DNA from: Bacillota bacterium
GTDB lineage: Bacteria > Bacillota > Clostridia > Lachnospirales > Lachnospiraceae
Length of the DNA: 64,000 nt
Direction of reading: 5' to 3'
Assembly (NCBI GenBank): GCA_023443225.1
Contig: JAEZVF010000073.1
Location: 1 to 64,000, forward strand
The notes beneath the pieces are model-generated. The model saw only the letters and a list, made by a program, of their open reading frames with translations. It was not told the origin of the DNA and did no database searches. Shown piece after piece: positions 1 to 7,528 of this stretch (the first letter of the stretch is position 1; the number at the start of each line of letters is the position of its first letter). The position numbers and the translations under genes were made by a program.

Positions 1-18
1 ATTTTGGTTATAATTCAT
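1..18 (-). CDS. start of an unidentified gene running off the left edge
   Basis: Only the first six codons (MNYNQN) are inside the window. The start is supported by a canonical Shine-Dalgarno (minus-strand AAGGAGG, plus 26-32) seven bases upstream of the ATG. The product cannot be identified from this fragment. Confidence 0.45.
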
Positions 19-315
19 GGTGAATCCTCCTTAAAAATAAGATAATTGTTTTTGGTAAACTCATTATATCTTAAATTTTTAAGTGAGGGTTCTTTTTACA
101 TTTCTACTTTATCACAGGAAGCTCGTAGGACAATATTACAATTATTTTATCACAATTCCACTCTCTTTACAATCATTCAACTAAGCACTGAGCCGAAAAT
201 TTTAGGAGTTTTTATGAAGCACTAGTAAATCTTCTATTTCCATGTCAATTATTAACATACTATGTATAATTACAATATTAATTATGAATTACTTTTCTCC
301 ATGGAGGTAGGTAAA

Positions 316-484
316 ATGGCTGTAGAAAAGCAATACTTGTCAGATGTTGAAGTAATATTATCTCATAGGTATGATAACGTAGTGACCTTTGGCTACACCC
401 GATAAACGACTGCTGAAAGGTTCTCCGTTTTCAACATTGGAATGTTCACTTTATCTGTTGGAATATTTTCACTCAACCCTTAAG
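316..484 (+). pseudogene. frameshifted remnant of a small conserved protein gene
   Basis: A GGAGGT ribosome binding site (303-308) precedes ATG at 316. The frame reads MAVEKQYLSDVEVILSHRYD and then stops at 405. Just before that stop the next frame continues sensibly from about 392 (ATPDKRLLKGSPFSTLECSL, ending near LLE at about 463), as expected if a base was lost or gained near 380-392. After about 484 the reading degenerates and meets the end of sfsA. I recall N-termini of this style (a YD-rich start, then TPDKRLLKG and STLEC) in clostridial hypothetical proteins but cannot name a function. It looks like the surviving first ~50 codons of a longer decayed gene. Confidence 0.45.
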
Positions 485-502
485 GTTTACTTGATTCCCA
501 GT

Positions 503-1192
503 CTATTCAGAAGTAAGTCTTACTTCTACCTCCTTGCCAATCTTCATTGAATCTTTTGTAACTTCACAGTCATAGGCAAGTATATGAACACCGGCTTCCT
601 TTGCTTTGATAAGTGCATCTCCAAAAGCTTGATGTGTCTTCCTATTGGGGGTAAAGAATTTAACATCCTTCATCTGAATAACAAAGAATACATAGGCTCC
701 ATAGCCCTCCTTAACTGCACTGCAAAGTTCTTCTACGTGTTTTAAGCCTCGTTCCGTCGGCGCATCGGGAAATTTCACAATACCATCCTCTTCTAGGGTT
801 ACGCCTTTCACTTCCATAAATATTTTTTCTTTGTCTGTCTCAATATAGAAATCAAACCTGGAATTCTGGTATTTCGTCTCTGGTCTGATTAACGTTGTAT
901 TTGGCGTTAAATTTCCTGCTTGTAACCATTCATACACTACCATATTCGGTGCTTGCGAATCCATGTTAATCATACGGTTTCCTTTTTCTACTCCAATTAG
1001 TGAATATTGTGTTTTTCTCTTTGGATTATTGCTTTTCTCCAGATATACGGTTACTCCCGGTATTAAAAGTTCTTTGCATCTTCCTGTGTTCTTAACATGA
1101 CATATCTGTATACTACCTTCCACCTCAACATGGGCAATAAAGCGATTTGGCCTTTTAATAAAACATCCTGTTACAATCTCTTGGTATTTCAT
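503..1192 (-). CDS. sfsA: SfsA family DNA/RNA nuclease
   Basis: The 229-residue protein has the full length of the SfsA family, named for sugar fermentation stimulation in E. coli and since described as a DNA/RNA-binding nuclease. Seen in the sequence: the N-terminal OB-fold-like half (ARV-type start, CHVKNTGRCKELL around residues 31-43) and the nuclease-like half with SRFDF (111-115), MEVKGVTL (126-133) and FPDAPTERG (141-149), the hallmark acidic/lysine positions of the family. The start ATG follows a GGAGAGAGGT purine stretch. It stands alone between a decayed gene and a hairpin at 1283-1324. The family assignment is firm; the physiological role in clostridia is unknown. Confidence 0.93.
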   Translation of the reverse strand: MKYQEIVTGCFIKRPNRFIAHVEVEGSIQICHVKNTGRCKELLIPGVTVYLEKSNNPKRKTQYSLIGVEKGNRMINMDSQAPNMVVYEWLQAGNLTPNTTLIRPETKYQNSRFDFYIETDKEKIFMEVKGVTLEEDGIVKFPDAPTERGLKHVEELCSAVKEGYGAYVFFVIQMKDVKFFTPNRKTHQAFGDALIKAKEAGVHILAYDCEVTKDSMKIGKEVEVRLTSE

Positions 1193-1282
1193 ATCTATTT
1201 TAAACCTCTCTCCTACTAATTATTGTCGTCCGTTTCATTTATCCAGATATAATATTTATAAGAAACTCCTTATCTGAATAGT

Positions 1283-1324
1283 AGAACCTCCGAAGCACTT
1301 AGCAACATATGCTCCGGAGGTTCT
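1283..1324 (-). terminator. strong hairpin after the ligase gene
   Basis: AGAACCTCCG (1283-1292) pairs with CGGAGGTTCT (1315-1324), and AGCA pairs with TGCT inside, a 14-bp interrupted stem. It starts nine bases after the stop of the O-antigen-ligase-like gene. The T-rich tail (GTTATTTTATTA) lies on the plus side, so the T-tract is not ideal for minus-strand transcription. Confidence 0.55.
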
Positions 1325-1333
1325 GTTATTTTA

Positions 1334-3166
1334 TTACTTATCCTGTCTTATTGTTTTTCTCATTAATTTCACTTTATGATTAGCAGCTATGCCAATGCCA
1401 AGTAAAGTCCAGAAAACAGGCGTTACTGCGATGCAGGAATCGTTTGATATACCGGTTATCATAAATCCAACCGTTCCGATAAAGATAGCCACACCAACCT
1501 GTGAGAATACATCATCAAATTTACCTTTCATATATAGATAGACACTGGATATAAAATACATCCCATAGAATACTAGGAAAGCGACCAGCGATAGTACTCC
1601 AGTCTGAACTCCAATTTGCAAAAAATAACTATGGGGTTTTGTAATCAATTCGGTACCAAAACCACTGTTATTCATATGAACATAATCCTGCTGGGGAAAT
1701 TCTAAAATAAATGTATCGGCACCGGAACCAAGGATGATATTATCTTTTAATAATGGTATGGTTCTTGACCATAGATAGCCACGCCCAGTAGCAAAAGATT
1801 CGTATCCAGTAAAAATGGCGGATTCTGCCATCTTAATCTTGTCCAGCCTTCCGTATCCATTCACATAATAATATTCTTTATCTTGAGAATTATAAATAAA
1901 CAGCCACTGCGTCCCATCAATGTTAATGTCAGTGATTAAGTTATTATTATAATAATATGGATTAATACTAATATTCTGAAAACGTTCATCTTGCAAGACA
2001 AAGGTATTGTTTTCTGTATTCTGTATCAAACTTATCTCTTGATTATTACCATCTGTAACACTGAAGCTTATACTTCCGTCTTCCTGTGGAGCATTTGCCA
2101 CATGAAGTTCATTCCCCTTATATGTAATTGTAATGTCTTCCTCAGTCTTTATATCAGTTAATGTTGCTTCTGTCTTAACAGGCTTAAGCACATCTGTTAC
2201 ACGTTCCGTTATGGTACTCCATTTCATACTTATTACAAGAGTGGTAGCAACTATTCCCACTGCCAAAATAGGCAGTACTATCTTAGGTTTTCTAAAAATA
2301 TATTTTCTCAAGAACACAATACATAATATAACTGCTCCAAGGACACCTATAATTCCGGCCTTTGATTTTGAACCATATAAACTGATTAGTAAACCAATCA
2401 CAGCAATCAGACTAAGAATCTTAATTTTCTTATCTTTCACCATCAAGCAGATACATACGAAAATAGGTGCAGTCATCGCTACATATACACCAACGTAATT
2501 GGGATTATAAAAGGATAAATACGAACAGTACTTACCAAATTTAAATTCAAAATCTCCTGCTGATTCCCATAATGCTCTTGGAAGAATTGTTCTTAATCCG
2601 ATATCACTGGAAAAGAAGTCATGTCCGGTTGCCTGAAATACTCCCAATACTCCAAGAATAATTACGCAATACAGGAAAAACTTCATTATGTATTTCACAT
2701 CTTCCTCTGATTCTATGAACAGGTATGCATAGTAAACAATCAAGCAATAACCCAAAAGTACGAATACAGATTCAAATTGTTCGTATATTCCCGTAAAACC
2801 AAAGGAAGCATGCTCAGAAAAAACAGTTGAAAGGAATGCCAGAATTCCATAGACACTGAGCGGTATCAATATTGGAGAAAAAGAAATGTCCTTTTTATCA
2901 CGATATATTTTATAAATAACCATTAGGAGCATTATACTACAGGTTATGATAATAAATATCTGTTTGTAATACAGAAAAAAATCAAACTTATATTCATCAG
3001 TAAAAAACCAGTTATTAAAAGATAATCTTGGTTTATATGACTTATACCTTACGATAAAAGGTATTACTCCTAATAACATCATTAAAGGAAACATGTATAG
3101 CTTGTTTACCTTAGGCTCTGAATTTGTAACATTTTTCTTTACATAGGATATTTTTTTCTTACTCAT
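1334..3166 (-). CDS. O-antigen ligase / Wzy-like polymerase family membrane protein
   Basis: This 610-residue protein has about a dozen hydrophobic segments, the topology of the Wzy_C/O-antigen ligase family that transfers or polymerises glycan chains outside the membrane. Family-like features are the GYLWSRTIPLLKDNIILGSG segment near residue 460 and the following loop with a PHSYFLQIGVQTG stretch; the His of PHSY is the usual conserved position. Unusual is a long soluble insert of roughly 110 residues (about 330-445, with many beta-type Asn/Thr/Tyr stretches) between the central helices and the catalytic loop. The start has an AGAGG-type site. No glycan gene adjoins it, though a glycopolymer operon lies 24 kb away. 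The acceptor is unknown. Confidence 0.8.
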   Translation of the reverse strand: MSKKKISYVKKNVTNSEPKVNKLYMFPLMMLLGVIPFIVRYKSYKPRLSFNNWFFTDEYKFDFFLYYKQIFIIITCSIMLLMVIYKIYRDKKDISFSPILIPLSVYGILAFLSTVFSEHASFGFTGIYEQFESVFVLLGYCLIVYYAYLFIESEEDVKYIMKFFLYCVIILGVLGVFQATGHDFFSSDIGLRTILPRALWESAGDFEFKFGKYCSYLSFYNPNYVGVYVAMTAPIFVCICLMVKDKKIKILSLIAVIGLLISLYGSKSKAGIIGVLGAVILCIVFLRKYIFRKPKIVLPILAVGIVATTLVISMKWSTITERVTDVLKPVKTEATLTDIKTEEDITITYKGNELHVANAPQEDGSISFSVTDGNNQEISLIQNTENNTFVLQDERFQNISINPYYYNNNLITDINIDGTQWLFIYNSQDKEYYYVNGYGRLDKIKMAESAIFTGYESFATGRGYLWSRTIPLLKDNIILGSGADTFILEFPQQDYVHMNNSGFGTELITKPHSYFLQIGVQTGVLSLVAFLVFYGMYFISSVYLYMKGKFDDVFSQVGVAIFIGTVGFMITGISNDSCIAVTPVFWTLLGIGIAANHKVKLMRKTIRQDK

Positions 3167-3280
3167 GATACCTGTTCCTCTCTATTTAACAAACTTCTTC
3201 TTATGGAAGCCATGTTTTTTTATAGTAACTACAACTAACTACTATTTTAATACCTATACTAAACTTTAGCAAGATATATT

Positions 3281-3333
3281 TTACATAGTAATAGAGCATC
3301 TCTTTCTAATTGAGATGCTCTATTACTATGTAA
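3281..3333 (-). terminator. 22-bp perfect hairpin
   Basis: Bases 3281-3302 are perfectly complementary to 3312-3333 with a 9-nt loop. It lies 60 bases beyond the stop of the shorter SLH protein gene, so it probably ends the SLH operon. The downstream bases on the minus strand are AT-rich but without a clean T-run. Confidence 0.7.
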
Positions 3334-3393
3334 TTATGTGAATTTACAACCTGTTATTATTCTTCTGTTATTCTGTTATTTATTCTTCAGTTA

Positions 3394-4434
3394 TTACTCG
3401 GTTTTCTTTTCCACCTTTTTAGTTAAAACACCTACGATTTTATCATCTTTTCCCATGAGAATAGTAATAATATCTCCTATTTCTAGTCCTCCTTGGGTTG
3501 AGAAACGATAAGCCATCTCTTGACTGCCAATTGTATATGTTTTTTTGCCTAACGTAATTCCAGTAGGATTCAATCTACTTGGGGAGACCTTTTTTAGTAC
3601 ACCGGTTATTTTTTCGCTATAAGCCCATACCGTATTCAAGTCTTTTGAATAGTACAGTACGTCTTGAGCTTGAATTGCGCCTACACTGCTAATATAGTCA
3701 TCTCGATAATAAGTAGCAGTTGATACATCAAATGGAATCTGACTGCTCCAGTTTGATTCTGCAATGATTGGGCCATCCATCTCATTGTTCACAACATTTA
3801 GATATTCTACATCACCATCTGCATTTATCTTATAACCAAGTTTCGTAGCATACACAACCTTGTCTTTCGTCGTTGCTTTTAAGGTATTGTAAAACAGGTT
3901 CATACAGTCTTTTCTTGTTAGCTTTTCTGTCTTTGATTTGGAAATATTTTTATCAAGCTTTAAAGAAGTATACAAAGACATTTTTTCAGCTTCCTTATCA
4001 CTTAGAAAATCACTATCCACATATCCTAAAAGATGAATTACACCATTGGCTGCTTCCTGTAAAGTGATTGCTTTCTTAGGTTGAAATTTCCCATTCAGAT
4101 ATCCCGACATCCACTCATTGGATACAGCAAATTCAATATAGGAAGCTCCCTTATAGCTTTTCTTAACGTCTTGGAACACTGACATATCTGTTGTACTACC
4201 TACGGTATCTTTGTAAACCGATAGGTTTATTAGCATCTGTGCATATTCAGCCCGGGTTACATAATCGCTTGCTTCCCCATTCTTCTTTACAGCAGTTTCC
4301 ATGATTCCCAGAGATTCAACGACCTTCTCAGCATAATTACCATCTGTAATAACGGAACCTCTTACAGTGTCTACAGGTATTATTGCTACTATCATAATCA
4401 TGGCTAACAGCATACTCAACATTTTTTTAATCAT
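3394..4434 (-). CDS. SLH-domain surface protein, shorter paralogue
   Basis: The 346-residue precursor starts with a signal peptide (MIKKMLSMLLAMIMIVAIIP). An S-layer-homology region over about residues 30-190 follows, with the typical VTRAEYAQMLINL, a FQDV segment, and ISxAVSxxWMSGYLNGKFQP leading to ITLQEA. SLH repeats bind pyruvylated secondary cell wall polymers and hold proteins on the cell surface. It aligns from end to end with the first ~345 residues of the 628-residue protein encoded just upstream, 53 bases away, but lacks that protein's last ~280 residues. It ends with a lysine-rich KKVEKKTE tail. A tandem duplication with loss of the C-terminal part is the simplest reading. The function of the region after the SLH domain is unknown. 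Confidence 0.85.
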   Translation of the reverse strand: MIKKMLSMLLAMIMIVAIIPVDTVRGSVITDGNYAEKVVESLGIMETAVKKNGEASDYVTRAEYAQMLINLSVYKDTVGSTTDMSVFQDVKKSYKGASYIEFAVSNEWMSGYLNGKFQPKKAITLQEAANGVIHLLGYVDSDFLSDKEAEKMSLYTSLKLDKNISKSKTEKLTRKDCMNLFYNTLKATTKDKVVYATKLGYKINADGDVEYLNVVNNEMDGPIIAESNWSSQIPFDVSTATYYRDDYISSVGAIQAQDVLYYSKDLNTVWAYSEKITGVLKKVSPSRLNPTGITLGKKTYTIGSQEMAYRFSTQGGLEIGDIITILMGKDDKIVGVLTKKVEKKTE

Positions 4435-4487
4435 TCTATGTTCTCCTTCTTGTTCTTACCTTTCTATGCATATACAATCAACCACTT

Positions 4488-6374
4488 TTATTTATCCTGT
4501 GCTACAATCACTCTGACCCTACCGCCAAATTGCATTGACTTATCATAATATGCAGTAAGCTTATATTTATCTAAGTTTTCTACACTACTTAGTGAAGTTT
4601 TATAGTATTTTTTATTATATAAGTAATATACTTCTACTTCATCTGCCATCTTATAGGTTGATCCTGTAGACATTACATCAAGTCCGTCAATTGCTGTTAC
4701 CACTACATCTTTTAGAGATATAATTTCATCCAAACCATTATTAACGAAATTAAAGCTACAAGGGCCCGTAAATATCATATTAGTGAAATCTTTTGATGTG
4801 ATAGTCTTCTCTTCTCCATCGAGGATATACGTATAGGTTGCTAACTGCCCATCCTGAAACATTGCAACATTTGAGCCAAGTAGAATACCATATTCATACA
4901 AATCTTTTGTCATATTATTAAGTATCAGATGCTCTACTTCTCCATTCGAATTAAATTCATGATAGAGAATGTCAGATTGATACAAGTCAACCTCTGCAAG
5001 TCTGGACGGTGTTACACTCGTATATTTACTATCTTTTAAATCTAGAATTTTAACATCCTTTGCAATACGATAGGTTCCTAACATGGTTGCATTTTCATTC
5101 ACTTTGCCACTGATCGGATGAGCAAATCGTTCAGTTGCCATGGATTTGATCAATGCTTTTCCATCGGTATATTCTGCTTCAACGACATCATATTTGGCAA
5201 AGGAATCGGTATTGTTGATGGCTTCCACTACATTCTTTCTTCCATAAGCATCTAGAATGGTAGCAGTAATTGTCTTATATATGGAATCATCCTTATTTAA
5301 GGAAACTGACTCTTTTGAATCTAATAAAACACCTTTTATGGATGGTTTATGTTCTTCGTCTGTTAACAGACCAACTACAGTCCCTTCTTTACCTAGTAAT
5401 ACGGTTATGATGTCACCAACTTCAAGATCTCCAAGGGTTGAACAACGGTACGCCATCTCTTGGGTACCTAACTTAAAAGTATTGCCACCTAGTGAAATCT
5501 CTGTTGGTTCTAAACGGCTAGGTGATACTGATTTTAGTATACCGGTAGCCTTCTCGCTATATGCCCATACGGTGTTCAGTTTCGTAGAATAGTAGAGCAC
5601 ATCCCGATATTGAATGGAATTTTGTTCACTTAAGCTGTCATTTCTATAATAGGTTGCTTTACTTGCATCAAATGGAATAACTACACTCCAATTCGTATCT
5701 GCAATAATAGGGCCTTTCATTTCTCCACTTACAATACTTAGGTATTCCACATCACCATCTGCATTTACCATATAGCCAAGCTTTGTAGCATAAACAGTAT
5801 TATCTTTCATTGTTGCCTTAAGTGTATTATAGAAAAGATTCATGCAATCGGTCCTGGTAAGAGTCTGTTTCTTCGTCTTTGTAATATTTTTATCCAATTT
5901 CTTAGTGGAATACAAAGACATTGTAGAAATATCTTTATTACCTGCAAAATCGCTGTCCGTATAACCCAATAAATGAACCACACCATTCACTGCTTCCTGT
6001 AAAGTGATGGCTTGATTCGGCTTGAACTTACCATTGATATAACCAGACATCCAATCACGTGAGACTGCAAACTTTATGTAGCCAGATCCAGCAGTGTTTT
6101 TTTTGACATCTGGAAATACTGTCATATTAGTAGTTGCATTAACTGTATCTTTATATACAGATAGATTGATTAACATTTGTGCAAATTCTGCTCTAGTTAC
6201 CGTATCATTACTACCTGCCTTGTGTTGTATTTCTGTTTTCATAATCCCTAATGATTCAATTACTTTAATAGCATAATTACTGTCTGATGATGCTGCTTTT
6301 GCATTAGTATTGGCAGGTTGTATCCCTATTACCATAATAACTAATAATAGCATAGCTAATATACGTTTACCCAT
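4488..6374 (-). CDS. SLH-domain surface protein, full-length paralogue
   Basis: The 628-residue precursor has a signal peptide (to about residue 27, ending near NAKA) and an SLH region at about residues 30-195. Visible SLH motifs are VTRAEFAQMLINL, FPDV and YIKFAVSRDWMSGYINGKF. The remaining ~430 residues contain a repeated pattern of short beta-type stretches (for example PSRLEPTEISLG and later TPSRLAEVDLYQSD) that suggests a duplicated C-terminal module. It should be exported and held on the wall by the SLH part. The start has an AGAAGGAGAG site. It is the first gene of a two-gene unit with its shorter paralogue and lies near a probable S-layer protein gene. I do not recognise a catalytic function. 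Confidence 0.85.
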   Translation of the reverse strand: MGKRILAMLLLVIMVIGIQPANTNAKAASSDSNYAIKVIESLGIMKTEIQHKAGSNDTVTRAEFAQMLINLSVYKDTVNATTNMTVFPDVKKNTAGSGYIKFAVSRDWMSGYINGKFKPNQAITLQEAVNGVVHLLGYTDSDFAGNKDISTMSLYSTKKLDKNITKTKKQTLTRTDCMNLFYNTLKATMKDNTVYATKLGYMVNADGDVEYLSIVSGEMKGPIIADTNWSVVIPFDASKATYYRNDSLSEQNSIQYRDVLYYSTKLNTVWAYSEKATGILKSVSPSRLEPTEISLGGNTFKLGTQEMAYRCSTLGDLEVGDIITVLLGKEGTVVGLLTDEEHKPSIKGVLLDSKESVSLNKDDSIYKTITATILDAYGRKNVVEAINNTDSFAKYDVVEAEYTDGKALIKSMATERFAHPISGKVNENATMLGTYRIAKDVKILDLKDSKYTSVTPSRLAEVDLYQSDILYHEFNSNGEVEHLILNNMTKDLYEYGILLGSNVAMFQDGQLATYTYILDGEEKTITSKDFTNMIFTGPCSFNFVNNGLDEIISLKDVVVTAIDGLDVMSTGSTYKMADEVEVYYLYNKKYYKTSLSSVENLDKYKLTAYYDKSMQFGGRVRVIVAQDK

Positions 6375-6595
6375 TATTACTCTCCTTCTGTTGACTACTT
6401 TCTTATATAAGTTTACATCACATATAAATACTTAACAAAGTATAACCCTGTTTCAGCTTTCTTATATTTTCTAATTTTAACTCAAAATTGCACAATAGGC
6501 AACATATGGAGATTAATCTTTATACTTTCTTAATTAAATTATTATTTTTTCAAATTTGGTTCTATAATATATGTAGGATGTTAGATACATTGCAT

Positions 6596-7356
6596 TATGT
6601 AGTCCCTACTTTACCTAAAGCGGTTTCAATTAATGAGTTTAAGGGAATGCAAATACAGGAAAATATCAATATATTTTGGTTGACCCAATAAAAAAGAAAG
6701 TATTTGATATTTTGCCTGATAGAACACAACTACATTTGAGTGCATATTTCAAAGATATACCAAGGAAAGAGCGAAACAGGGTTAAATTCTTTGTGTGTGA
6801 TATGTGGCAACCTTATGTTGTTCTGGTGAAAGCATACTTTCCTAATTCAAAAATTATTATAAACAGATATCACTTCATCAGACAGATTACATGGGCACAG
6901 GATAGAATAAGAAAGCGTCTACAAAATACGATGCTCGCTAGTTCAAGAAAATAATATAAACGCAGTCGGAGTTTAATTCATGCAAGATATGCTACCCTCA
7001 AGGATGAAAAGAATAATGAATGCTATTTGATTCTAACTTATAATGATGACCTTAGAAGAGCACATTCTCTTAAAGAATGATTTTATAGTATCTGTAAAGA
7101 AACTAAATATTATATACAACGGCAAGAATTCAAAGATTGGCTCACAAATACAGAATCATGTGGAATAAAGGATTTTGAAGACGTTGCAGCTACTTACAGA
7201 CGATGGTCTTTGGGAATTCTTAACGCTTTTAAGTATGGCATTACGAATGGTCTAACTGAAGGATTTAACAATAAAATCATAGTAATGAAAAGAAGTTACT
7301 ATGGCATTAGAAACTTCAGTAGATTTAGGACACGAATCTTAAACAGTACAAACTAG
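6596..7356 (+). pseudogene. ISL3-family transposase pseudogene
   Basis: Translated pieces match the DDE domain of ISL3 transposases: PTLPKAVSINEFKG, then VDPIKKKVFDILPDR, VKFFVCDMWQPY (with the catalytic-type Asp), INRYHFIRQITWAQDR, and near the end LNAFKYGITNGLTEGFNNKI followed by YYGIRNFSRFRTRIL. The gene is dead: a frameshift near 6650-6660 separates the first two pieces, and in-frame stops occur at 6952-6954 (TAA) and 7078-7080 (TGA). The N-terminal zinc-finger part of ISL3 transposases is not recognisable upstream. Confidence 0.88.
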
Positions 7357-7459
7357 CAACTATTTTAATGGGAATTAACAGTGAGGTTTGTCATGCAAAT
7401 AATTCTCCGGATAGATGTATAACATAAAAACAGCCCCAATATCACTTGACACAGAGCCC
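6596..7459 (+). mobile_element. decayed ISL3-family insertion sequence, left end missing
   Basis: The element contains the broken transposase described separately. It ends on the right in a sequence whose reverse complement reads GGCTCTGTGTCAAGTGATAT (from 7458 leftwards), the terminal inverted repeat style I associate with ISL3 elements. No matching left repeat is visible between 6375 and 6600, so the element is truncated as well as inactivated. The outer edge of the right repeat touches the A-run that serves as T-tract of the neighbouring terminator. Confidence 0.75.
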
Positions 7460-7460
7460 T

Positions 7461-7496
7461 AAAAAATACACTGGGATGCGAAACATCCCAGTGTAT
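7461..7496 (-). terminator. intrinsic terminator of the large surface protein gene
   Basis: A 13-bp stem pairs 7466-7478 with 7484-7496 around a 5-nt loop. On the minus strand it is followed directly by a run of six T (7461-7466 complement). It lies 32 bases past the stop of the 860-residue protein gene. This is a textbook rho-independent terminator. Confidence 0.9.
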
Positions 7497-7528
7497 AATA
7501 GTTATATTAAGTAATATTGTAATTACAA

